From the NCBI GenBank assembly GCA_043760535.1, contig JAYUOV010000282.1, positions 1-8,804 of the forward strand: a stretch of 8,804 bases of DNA, in the 5' to 3' direction. Positions 1 to 6,116 of the stretch are shown piece after piece; position 1 is the stretch's first letter, and each line of letters begins with the position of its first letter. This stretch comes from JAZKFT01 sp043760535. Its GTDB lineage: Bacteria; Bacteroidota; Bacteroidia; Chitinophagales; Chitinophagaceae. The translations under genes were made by a program, and so were the position numbers. The notes under the pieces were generated by a model. It did no database searches. It saw only the letters and a list, made by a program, of their open reading frames with translations, and was not told the origin of the DNA.

Positions 1-1846
1 CTTTAAGGCCGCTGTGGCCGTGGCTACCTATCACCAACATATCTGCATTGCTCTCTTTTACCAGCCTAATTATTTCGGCCACACGGTTACGAAAACCAAG
101 TTTAGGAACGGCTGTAATACCCCTTTCGTTCAACTGCTCTGCATAATGCAAAAGCCGGTCTGCATCTTGCTGTGTTTCCAGATCATCGGTAGCCGAACCA
201 AGTAGTTTTGCAGCAGCACTCTCAACAATGTGGATGAGTGTGTAACTGGTATCTGGCTGTCCCTGGCTAAGAGCGTATGCTATTATTTTTTCATCCTTAT
301 CTGTAAAATCGAGTGCTATGGCAATATGCTTAAATACAGGCGGAGTAAGGTTTGTAAGCAATGGCAGTGACTGGTGCATGCCTGGCAACAGCTTGGCCGA
401 TTTTGTAATCCATGGAAAAATAACAACATATATCAGCAAGCTTAGCAGGATAATACTTCCAAGAATAATCAGCGTTTTCCATAAAAAACTATCAGAAGTT
501 TTAAAGAAATCAATAACCTGTTCGGATAGCATTTTTATATTGAGGTACACCAAGATACTGGCCACGATCCAGCTTAAAATTTTTGTCCATAATTGTATGG
601 CAAATTGCCCCATCTTCTTTTTATCGCTAACAAAATGGATCAATGGGATAATGGCAAAACCAAGTTGTAAACTCAAAATAACCTGGCTAAAAATGAGCAG
701 TGTATCTACTTCATCATCGCCATAAATTAATATTACCAGCACCGCCGGAATTACTGCTACCAACCTTGTAAGCAACCGCCGTACCCAAGGGTTCATCCGC
801 AGCCGCAGGTAACCTTCCATAACAATTTGCCCGGCAAGTGTACCGGTAATAGTGCTGCTTTGCCCGGCTGCAATTAATGCAATGGCAAACAGTTTTGGCG
901 CCCATGTACCGAGGCTGCCGGCCAGTAATTCGTGGGCATCTTCTATACCGGCAATATGTGTACGACCGGTATTAAAAAAAACCGTTGCTGCCAGAATTAG
1001 AATAGCTGCATTTACAAAAAACGCCAGGTTAAGAGCAATGGCCGTATCGAAAAAATTATTCTTTATGGCACTTTTAATGCTCTTTTCGTCTGTACCAATT
1101 TTTCGGGTTTGTACAAGGGCACTGTGCAAGTAAAGATTGTGTGGCATTACCGTGGCACCTATAATACCAATAGCAAGGTAAAGTGCGGTTTCGTTGGGCA
1201 ATGGTGAGCTAATCCCTTTGGCTGCATAGAGTTCTTTCGCATCGGGGAAAGATGGAATAAAACCACGCACAACTTCCAGCATCGGCGGGCTTGCCATAAT
1301 GATATTGATTAAAAAACAAACACCAATAATAAAGATGAGACCTATAATAAATGCCTCCATTTTTCGCATTCCCAGCCTTTGGAGAATCAATAATAAAAAG
1401 GTATCCAAAACGGTAATGGCAACGCCCCAAATGATAGGTAAATCAGTAAGCAGATATATACCAATGGCCATACCCAACACTTCGGCCAGGTCGCAGGCTG
1501 CAATGGCTATTTCGGCCAACACATACAGGGCTATATTGATGTATTTGGGATAGGTTTCCCGGTTAGCTTGTGCCAGGTCTCTCCTACGCACAATGCCCAG
1601 TCTGGCACTAAGGCTTTGCAACAATAAAGCCATCAAATTACTCATTAGCAACACCCAAATTAAAGCATAGCCATACTTGCTGCCGCCTGCCAGATCGGTG
1701 GCCCAATTGCCGGGATCCATGTAACCAACGCTTACCAAATAAGCCGGGCCGGCAAATGCCAGAAACCGTTTAATTCTGGTATTGCCAGCTGTAGGTACGC
1801 TGCCGTGTACTTCTTGTAATGATATATCTGAGTTATTTTTTTGCAT
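1..1846 (-). CDS. mntH: MntH-like Nramp divalent metal transporter with C-terminal UspA domain (partial, 3' end missing)
   Basis: This is a proton-coupled Mn(II)/Fe(II) importer of the Nramp family, in the inner membrane. The reading frame is open for 615 codons from the ATG at 1846 and continues past the window start. The TM1 metal-binding motif DPGNW is at residues 44-48 (D44, N47), and the TM6 motif MPH is at 234-236. Hydrophobic segments continue to about residue 490. From about residue 505 a soluble universal stress protein domain begins (HIAIALDF at 507) and reaches the nucleotide-binding loop GSHGHSGLK at 607-615, where the window ends. About 25-35 residues are probably missing. It lies 238 bp downstream of the DtxR-type repressor on the same strand, so manganese-responsive control is likely. 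Family and fusion are read directly from the translation. Metal preference, and whether the Usp domain binds ATP, are inferred. Confidence 0.93.
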   Translation of the reverse strand, partial: MQKNNSDISLQEVHGSVPTAGNTRIKRFLAFAGPAYLVSVGYMDPGNWATDLAGGSKYGYALIWVLLMSNLMALLLQSLSARLGIVRRRDLAQANRETYPKYINIALYVLAEIAIAACDLAEVLGMAIGIYLLTDLPIIWGVAITVLDTFLLLILQRLGMRKMEAFIIGLIFIIGVCFLINIIMASPPMLEVVRGFIPSFPDAKELYAAKGISSPLPNETALYLAIGIIGATVMPHNLYLHSALVQTRKIGTDEKSIKSAIKNNFFDTAIALNLAFFVNAAILILAATVFFNTGRTHIAGIEDAHELLAGSLGTWAPKLFAIALIAAGQSSTITGTLAGQIVMEGYLRLRMNPWVRRLLTRLVAVIPAVLVILIYGDDEVDTLLIFSQVILSLQLGFAIIPLIHFVSDKKKMGQFAIQLWTKILSWIVASILVYLNIKMLSEQVIDFFKTSDSFLWKTLIILGSIILLSLLIYVVIFPWITKSAKLLPGMHQSLPLLTNLTPPVFKHIAIALDFTDKDEKIIAYALSQGQPDTSYTLIHIVESAAAKLLGSATDDLETQQDADRLLHYAEQLNERGITAVPKLGFRNRVAEIIRLVKESNADMLVIGSHGHSGLK

Positions 1847-2084
1847 GGTATTTTTTTGTGAATGGTGAGGGGTGAGACATGAGTTGTTAAATTGGATTGG
1901 TCATTGGCAAGCTTCCCCCCTTTATCCCTCTCCTTTCGCTGCAGGACGGTGCTTTTGTGCTAATCCAAACTTTTGTTCTACCACATCAGCTGTTGTATAA
2001 TTATCTGCTATTTAACTAGGTATTTTCATGTTTATGAATTTCTATTTATCCATTTGTCCATTATTTCATTTACCGTTTATTTTA
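1847..2084. other. Intergenic spacer between repressor and transporter genes
   Basis: This 238-bp gap holds no convincing coding sequence. I found no TAnnTTTG promoter box and no hairpin with a T-run on the minus strand. Read-through from the repressor gene or a diverged promoter are both possible. A TAGGTA hexamer at 2017-2022 also occurs in the candidate operator at 2778-2803, but its surroundings are only weakly symmetrical. A purine-rich stretch on the minus strand around 1915-1940 is too far from the start codon to be a ribosome binding site. Confidence 0.4.
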
Positions 2085-2741
2085 TTACTTCAGCTTCACA
2101 AACAAGTGCTTAGCCAGTTGTTCGCTAATGCTAAATGGCTGTTGGTCTCGGAGTTTTATTTCTAGAGAATGGTCGAAATTAAAATGCTGAAGTACTTCCA
2201 GCCGTGTGCCGATTTGTAACTGCTTCAGCCGCAGCATTTCCAGCAGTTCGGTGCTTTGATCGCTTACGGCACATATTTCGGCTCCCTGATTGGGCTTTAG
2301 TTGCAGCAGGCAAATCTGTTGCTGTATTTCCATTTTACCCTTGCTATCGGGTATTGGGTCGCCGTGCGGATCAAATTTGGGTGTACCCATATACAGATCT
2401 AACTTATCGGTAAGCAGGTCGCTTTTTACATGCTCCAGTTGTTCGGCTATTTCATGCACTTCGTCCCAGCCAAATTGCAGGTGTTCTACCAAAAAAAATT
2501 CCCATAACCTGTGGCGGCGGATAATGGATAATGCCAGTTTTTTGCCATCCGGCGTTAGCCGTACACCATAATATTTTTGGTACAGCAGTAAATCTTTGGC
2601 CTCTAATTTTTTAAGCATATCGGTTACCGATGCAGGCTTAGTTTGCAAGGATGCTGCCAAATCGTTGGTAAGCACATTCTTACCCGAATGCTGTAAATGG
2701 TAAACGGCTTTGATATAGTTTTCTTCGGCAGTGGTGTACAT
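2085..2741 (-). CDS. DtxR/MntR-family metal-dependent transcriptional repressor
   Basis: A 218-residue cytoplasmic repressor that binds DNA when loaded with Mn(II) or Fe(II). An N-terminal winged helix-turn-helix covers about residues 1-65 (TEEN-like start, then the recognition region around PASVTDMLKKLE). A dimerisation and metal-binding domain follows, with H77, E100, E103 and H104. A glutamate replaces the cysteine of true DtxR at position 100, as in manganese-sensing MntR. By alignment to Bacillus MntR, N8 and K11 stand where D8 and E11 are expected. The motif DPHGDPIP (124-131) is typical of longer family members. Residues of about 150-218 form the FeoA/SH3-like C-terminal domain that Bacillus MntR lacks. 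Its neighbour downstream is the Nramp transporter, the expected target. An inverted repeat 37 bp upstream of the start suggests autoregulation. The alternative reading is an IdeR-like iron sensor. Confidence 0.92.
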   Translation of the reverse strand: MYTTAEENYIKAVYHLQHSGKNVLTNDLAASLQTKPASVTDMLKKLEAKDLLLYQKYYGVRLTPDGKKLALSIIRRHRLWEFFLVEHLQFGWDEVHEIAEQLEHVKSDLLTDKLDLYMGTPKFDPHGDPIPDSKGKMEIQQQICLLQLKPNQGAEICAVSDQSTELLEMLRLKQLQIGTRLEVLQHFNFDHSLEIKLRDQQPFSISEQLAKHLFVKLK

Positions 2742-2777
2742 GTTGGGGATTAGGGATTGGTTAATTGGTGAGTGTGT

Positions 2778-2803
2778 ATATTTTTAGGTAAATCTAAAAA
2801 TAT
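2778..2803. promoter_or_regulatory. Candidate operator of the DtxR/MntR-type repressor
   Basis: A perfect 10-bp inverted repeat, ATATTTTTAG and CTAAAAATAT, is separated by 6 bp (GTAAAT). It lies 37 bp upstream of the repressor start codon, where a core promoter would be expected. The inner TTAGG and CTAA halves resemble operators of the DtxR family, which are inverted repeats with a TTAGG/CCTAA core. Binding by this protein is inferred from position and symmetry. An A/T-rich hairpin with no regulatory role remains possible. Confidence 0.5.
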
Positions 2804-2835
2804 TTTTCATTGGCAAAATTTATTTTTTTAAATGA

Positions 2836-2879
2836 ATGCCCTGTAGGAACACGCCTCGAGGCGTGTTCCTACAGGGCAT
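2836..2879. repeat. 44-bp perfect palindrome, REP-like copy 1
   Basis: The sequence is its own reverse complement across all 44 bases, centred on CTCGAG at 2855-2860. The inner 30 bp (arm GTAGGAACACGCCTC) is shared with the copy downstream of groEL, where 28 bp remain symmetrical. The outer arms are ATGCCCT and AGGGCAT. Just outside, GTTCCTACA (2865-2873) recurs at 2880-2888. This suggests that one palindrome sits inside a second one whose left outer arm is lost. No gene overlaps it. Confidence 0.9.
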
Positions 2880-2889
2880 GTTCCTACAC

Positions 2890-2924
2890 AAAAAAAATCC
2901 CGCCCCTAAAACAGGAACGGGATT
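2890..2924 (-). terminator. Intrinsic terminator of the 98-residue gene
   Basis: On the minus strand the stem AATCCCG/CGGGATT is followed by eight T residues (complement of 2890-2897). Inside the stem a 2x2 mismatch separates a further 3-bp CCT/AGG helix with a 5-base loop. It begins 26 bp after the stop codon of the 98-residue gene. It differs at one base out of 29 from the terminator behind groEL. Confidence 0.88.
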
Positions 2925-2950
2925 CAACTATTGTTCTTTTAGAAATTAAA

Positions 2951-3247
2951 CTAATGGCTGGCGTCGTTATTCTCTTCTAATACTAAATGGATATTGCTAT
3001 GAACATTTACTTTCAAATTATTATCAGAAGCATAGTTTAATACTTTTTCCATTTCCTTGAAAACCTCATCCAGTTGGGCTATTCTTATTTTAGAATGGGT
3101 TACATCGTGGCCAAAGCGTTCGGTGTTACTAAACACCTCAAGCTGGTGAAAACTAATTTTTTGGTAAATTAAGGTACGCAGTACTCTTTTGGCTTCATCA
3201 GGTGTAAAATCACTATCTATGAATTTGAAGTCATGTTTATGTTCCAT
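2951..3247 (-). CDS. Conserved-looking hypothetical protein, 98 residues
   Basis: I do not recognise a named family. The predicted protein is small, soluble and highly charged, with no signal peptide or membrane segment. It starts MEHKHDFKFID and has a predicted helix around the DEAKRVLRTLI segment. A second helical stretch (about residues 50-78) is rich in charged residues, and the C-terminus contains the beta-like NVHSNIHLVLEE. The pattern vaguely recalls short uncharacterised proteins common in Bacteroidota. Coding status is supported by a clean frame, a start just beyond a short A/T-rich leader, and a strong terminator 26 bp after the stop. It stands alone between two terminators, so it is probably monocistronic. 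It follows groEL on the same strand but is separated from it by that gene's own terminator. Confidence 0.75.
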   Translation of the reverse strand: MEHKHDFKFIDSDFTPDEAKRVLRTLIYQKISFHQLEVFSNTERFGHDVTHSKIRIAQLDEVFKEMEKVLNYASDNNLKVNVHSNIHLVLEENNDASH

Positions 3248-3445
3248 GGTTACCGGTTTAATTTAAAATTTTGTTCGTGGCAATATTGCCTTTTTCCTTT
3301 GCAATATTAAATCTGACTGGTGTTATATCCTTCCAAAATCTCAGATTCCTTTAACTATATTTTCCTGTTTCTTTTGGATTATTACAAGTGCAGACACTGT
3401 AGAATTACGATGCCAGTTAAAACACATTATTTTGATCTCATTTCC
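3248..3445. other. Intergenic leader of the 98-residue gene
   Basis: About 200 bp without a gene. It must contain the promoter of the 98-residue gene, because the groEL terminator lies just upstream. A box reading TAATATTG on the minus strand, close to TAnnTTTG, covers 3300-3307, but no well-spaced TTTG partner is present. A 12-bp palindrome GGCAATATTGCC lies at about 3278-3289, between that box and the start codon. Confidence 0.35.
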
Positions 3446-3483
3446 AAAAAAAAATCCCGCCCCTGAAACAGGAACGGGATTTT
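3446..3483 (-). terminator. Intrinsic terminator of groEL
   Basis: On the minus strand a 9-bp stem (AAAATCCCG/CGGGATTTT) is followed by a run of T residues (complement of the A-run 3446-3454). The inner 2x2 mismatch and small CCT/AGG helix match the terminator at 2890-2924. It lies about 38 bp downstream of the groEL stop codon, with the palindrome between. Confidence 0.88.
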
Positions 3484-3488
3484 AAACA

Positions 3489-3516
3489 TAGGAACACGCC
3501 TCGAGGCGTGTTCCTA
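3489..3516. repeat. 28-bp perfect palindrome, REP-like copy 2
   Basis: Perfectly self-complementary over 28 bp, centred on CTCGAG at 3500-3505, with the same arm as the copy at 2836-2879 (TAGGAACACGCCTC). It starts 4 bp after the groEL stop codon and ends 5 bp before the terminator. In the mRNA it would form a very stable hairpin directly behind the coding region, which could protect the 3' end. Confidence 0.9.
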
Positions 3517-3520
3517 CAAA

Positions 3521-5155
3521 TTAATATCCACCCATACCGCCCATATCAGGAGCGCCATGAGAATGCGCAGCCTCTTTGCTTGGTTTATCGGCTATAACAC
3601 ACTCGGTGGTAAGCAACATACCGGCAATAGAGGCAGCATTTTCCAAAGCTACACGGGTAACTTTAGTAGGATCTATAACACCAGCTTTCAGCAGGTTTTC
3701 GTAAACCTCTGTACGGGCATTAAAACCGAAATCACCTTTGCCTTCACGGATTTTTTGAACCACCACAGAACCTTCGATACCACAGTTGGCAACAATTTGG
3801 CGAAGTGGCTCTTCCAATGAACGACGAACAATGGCGATACCAGTTGTTTCATCGGCATTGGCACCTTTAAATTTATCCAAAGCTTCTACAGCACGGATGT
3901 AAGCTACACCACCACCCGGTACAATGCCTTCTTCTACAGCGGCACGGGTTGCGTGTAATGCATCATCCACACGGTCTTTCTTTTCTTTCATTTCTACCTC
4001 GGTAGCAGCACCTACGTACAATACTGCGACACCACCACTCAACTTAGCCAAACGTTCCTGTAATTTCTCACGGTCGTAATCGCTTGTAGTATTTTCTACC
4101 TGAGATTTAATCTGATTAACCCTTGCAGTGATATCAGCTTTTTTGCCTTTACCACCTACAATGGTTGTATTGTCTTTATCAATTGTGATAGAAGTAGCTT
4201 GTCCTAAATAAGTAAGATCAGCATTGTCCAGTTTAAAACCTTGTTCTTCACTTACCACGATGCCAGCAGTTAAGATAGCAAGGTCTGTCAGCATTTCTTT
4301 ACGACGATCACCAAAGCCCGGAGCTTTTACAGCAGCCACTTTAATGGTACCACGTAATTTATTTACCACCAATGTAGCCAATGCTTCACCTTCCAAATCT
4401 TCGGCAATGATTACTAACGGACGACCGGTTTGAGCTACTTTCTCCAAAATGTGCAGGATGTCTTTCATAGCACTGATCTTTTTATCGTAGATCAGGATAT
4501 AAGGATTGTCCAGCTCCACACTCATTTTTTCGCTGTTGGTTACAAAGTAAGGGCTTACATAACCACGGTCGAATTGCATACCTTCTACCACATCAACAGT
4601 GGTATCGGTACCCTTCGCTTCTTCCACAGTAATAACACCTTCTTTACCTACTTTACTCATGGCATCAGCAATCAATTTACCAATAACACCATCGCTGTTG
4701 GCACTGATCGTAGCCACCTGCTCAATCTTTTTGCTGTCGTTTCCAACTGCCTGAGACTGACCACGAAGGTTCTCTACAATTTTGGCAACCGCCTTATCAA
4801 TACCACGTTTCAGATCCATTGGATTAGCACCTGCAGCTACCATTTTAAGGCCTTCGCCAATAATGCTTTGGGCAAGAACAGTGGCAGTTGTAGTACCATC
4901 ACCAGCTATATCAGCGGTTTTGCTAGCTACCTCTTTTACCATTTGAGCACCCATGTTTTCAATTGGGTCTTCCAGTTCTATTTCCTTAGCTACGGTTACA
5001 CCATCTTTAGTAATCTGTGGTGCACCAAATTTCTTTTCTATAACCACGTTGCGACCTTTTGGTCCAAGGGTTACTTTAACTGCGTTGCTTAATGTATCTA
5101 CACCCTTCTTCATTCTGTTACGGGCTTCGATGTCGAAAAATATTTGCTTTGACAT
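3521..5155 (-). CDS. groEL: Chaperonin GroEL (Hsp60)
   Basis: The 544-residue subunit of the tetradecameric chaperonin, which encloses unfolded proteins in the cytoplasm and folds them in cycles of ATP hydrolysis with the GroES lid. Length is normal for the family. The nucleotide-binding motif LGPKGRNVV is at residues 30-38, D51 is conserved, and DGTTT at 86-90 corresponds to D87 of the E. coli protein. The catalytic aspartate of the second equatorial half lies in the NADETTG segment after GGGVAYIRA. The C-terminus is GAPDMGGMGGY, a short version of the Gly-Met tail. groES lies upstream on the same strand, but 371 bp away, far more than the usual few tens of bases. I saw no CIRCE element (TTAGCACTC-N9-GAGTGCTAA). 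A terminator and a palindrome follow. Confidence 0.99.
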   Translation of the reverse strand: MSKQIFFDIEARNRMKKGVDTLSNAVKVTLGPKGRNVVIEKKFGAPQITKDGVTVAKEIELEDPIENMGAQMVKEVASKTADIAGDGTTTATVLAQSIIGEGLKMVAAGANPMDLKRGIDKAVAKIVENLRGQSQAVGNDSKKIEQVATISANSDGVIGKLIADAMSKVGKEGVITVEEAKGTDTTVDVVEGMQFDRGYVSPYFVTNSEKMSVELDNPYILIYDKKISAMKDILHILEKVAQTGRPLVIIAEDLEGEALATLVVNKLRGTIKVAAVKAPGFGDRRKEMLTDLAILTAGIVVSEEQGFKLDNADLTYLGQATSITIDKDNTTIVGGKGKKADITARVNQIKSQVENTTSDYDREKLQERLAKLSGGVAVLYVGAATEVEMKEKKDRVDDALHATRAAVEEGIVPGGGVAYIRAVEALDKFKGANADETTGIAIVRRSLEEPLRQIVANCGIEGSVVVQKIREGKGDFGFNARTEVYENLLKAGVIDPTKVTRVALENAASIAGMLLTTECVIADKPSKEAAHSHGAPDMGGMGGY

Positions 5156-5526
5156 AATGGAGATTTTTAGATTTTAGTACAAAGTATTAAGACTCGTACT
5201 GTTATAAATTAATTTTTTGAAGCCGGGCATTTGTACCTTGATTGGGCGACATTTGCGAACGTTTTTTATCCCGTAGCATTACGGGACTCCGTTCAAATGA
5301 TTGCTACTATTTAACTTTATTAGATTTTAATATTTAGTACAAAGTATTCTTTAAATTTTAGTATTTAGTACAAATTATTTAGACAGAAAAAACGGTTTGT
5401 TTTTGCTTTAATCTTTGTACTAATATCTCAATATTCTGTACTGGTTTTGTCTTCGTACTAATATATAAATATCAAATACTGGCTTTTTCTGCTTCTGTCT
5501 TTGTACTATTATCTAAATACTAAGTA
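5156..5526. other. Repeat-filled spacer between groES and groEL
   Basis: This 371-bp A/T-rich gap holds no coding sequence I can support. It contains a degenerate repeat cluster (5168-5191 and 5321-5530) and a TCCCGTA hairpin (5269-5286). On the minus strand the repeats read close to TAnTTTG, one base short of the Bacteroidota -7 box, so I do not call a groEL promoter. No intrinsic terminator is visible, so read-through from groES is possible. Confidence 0.6.
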
Positions 5527-5530
5527 CTAA
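5168..5530. repeat. Cluster of six degenerate TTAGTACAAA repeats in both orientations
   Basis: Three copies read TTAGTACAAA on the plus strand (5174-5183, 5334-5343, 5365-5374). Three read as the reverse complement (TTTGTACTAA at 5414-5423, TTCGTACTAA at 5452-5461, TTTGTACTAT at 5500-5509). The inverted copies carry similar flanks: after the core come A/T-rich bases with AATATC- or ATCTAA-like words, then a GTACTGG or ATACTGG end. Each unit is roughly 25-32 bp. The two halves can pair with each other, so the spacer RNA could fold into a long imperfect hairpin centred near 5395. The last copy touches the groES stop codon. Confidence 0.75.
5269..5286. repeat. Short perfect hairpin, TCCCGTA stem
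   Basis: A 7-bp stem, TCCCGTA/TACGGGA, with a 4-base loop GCAT, is embedded in a more GC-rich island of the groES-groEL spacer. A T-run precedes it on the plus strand, so on the minus strand it is followed by A residues and is not an intrinsic terminator for the genes here. It may be one member of a dispersed repeat family; that is an inference. Confidence 0.6.
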
Positions 5531-5832
5531 ACAATTGCAAGGATATCACTCTCCCTCATAATCAGGTACTCAATACCTTCAAGGGTAATTTCGGTTCCGG
5601 CATATTTACCATACAATACGGTATCGCCTTCTTTTACTGTAACTGGTTCATCCTTTTTACCCGGACCGGCGGCTATTACTACGCCACGTTGTGGTTTTTC
5701 TTTAGCCGTATCGGGGATGATGATGCCACCGGCACTTTTTTCTTCAGCAGCGGCTGGCATTACTATTACCCTGTCGTGTAAAGGGGTAATGCTGGCTTTT
5801 GATGTTGCTGGTTTTGCTGTTGCTTTCGCCAT
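5527..5832 (-). CDS. groES: Co-chaperonin GroES (Hsp10)
   Basis: The 101-residue heptameric lid that caps GroEL and closes the folding chamber. The start of the beta-barrel core reads ITPLHDRVIV (residues 15-24). The mobile loop that contacts GroEL follows: EEKSAGGIIIPDTAKEKPQRG, with the conserved GGIIIPD segment. The C-terminal half contains VKEGDTVLYGKYAGTEI and ends ILAIV, typical for the family. About 14 N-terminal residues (Ala, Lys, Thr, Ser and Pro) precede the core, a low-complexity extension beyond the usual short lead. No start codon lies between that ATG and the core, so the extension belongs to the protein as read. groEL follows on the same strand after a long spacer. Confidence 0.98.
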   Translation of the reverse strand: MAKATAKPATSKASITPLHDRVIVMPAAAEEKSAGGIIIPDTAKEKPQRGVVIAAGPGKKDEPVTVKEGDTVLYGKYAGTEITLEGIEYLIMRESDILAIV

Positions 5833-6116
5833 GGTTGTTATGTTTTAATTTTTAAGTAAGTAATTAATACATGCGGGTGCACGAAGATTGTGCCACGAAT
5901 AAGAAGCGGGTAAAGATGGCAGTTTAAATGAAGGGTTTTCAGGTTGCAAGCAGCCCAAAGGCTCATACAGTACTTAAAATGGCGAAATAAAAATTACAGA
6001 GGGGCAATTTTGTCAGTTAGGCTTTACACGCAAAAGGCTGCATTAACTTTATAGCGAAGTCTAAAAAAAATGTAAGGAATGGCTTTTTGTGTAAAAACGT
6101 GTAATTTACAAAGCAG
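5833..6116. other. Intergenic region upstream of groES
   Basis: This 284-bp gap separates the heptose kinase stop from the groES start and should carry the groES promoter. I find no exact TAnnTTTG box, no CIRCE element and no hairpin with a T-run that would terminate the kinase gene. A GTGC(C)ACGAA sequence occurs twice in direct orientation near 5877-5900, possibly by chance. Confidence 0.4.

Noticed and set aside
318..725. Open frames on the plus strand opposite the transporter gene
   Set aside because: The minus-strand frame encodes a continuous Nramp-UspA protein with known motifs, so these opposite frames are chance.
2836..3516. The two palindromes read as a CRISPR array
   Set aside because: There are only two copies about 650 bp apart with a gene between them, no regular spacers and no cas genes.
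4430..5092. Long open frame on the plus strand opposite groEL
   Set aside because: It is an antisense shadow of the highly conserved groEL reading frame and shows no protein features of its own.
5877..5900. Direct GTGC(C)ACGAA repeat upstream of groES as a regulatory site
   Set aside because: The units are short and imperfect, match no known site, and could occur by chance.
5833..6000. CIRCE heat-shock operator upstream of groES
   Set aside because: No TTAGCACTC-N9-GAGTGCTAA sequence, or recognisable variant, is present here or in the groES-groEL spacer.
6070..6116. Hairpin behind the heptose kinase stop as an intrinsic terminator
   Set aside because: The stem (GCTTT/AAAGC plus short segments) needs several bulges and has no T-run directly after it on the minus strand.
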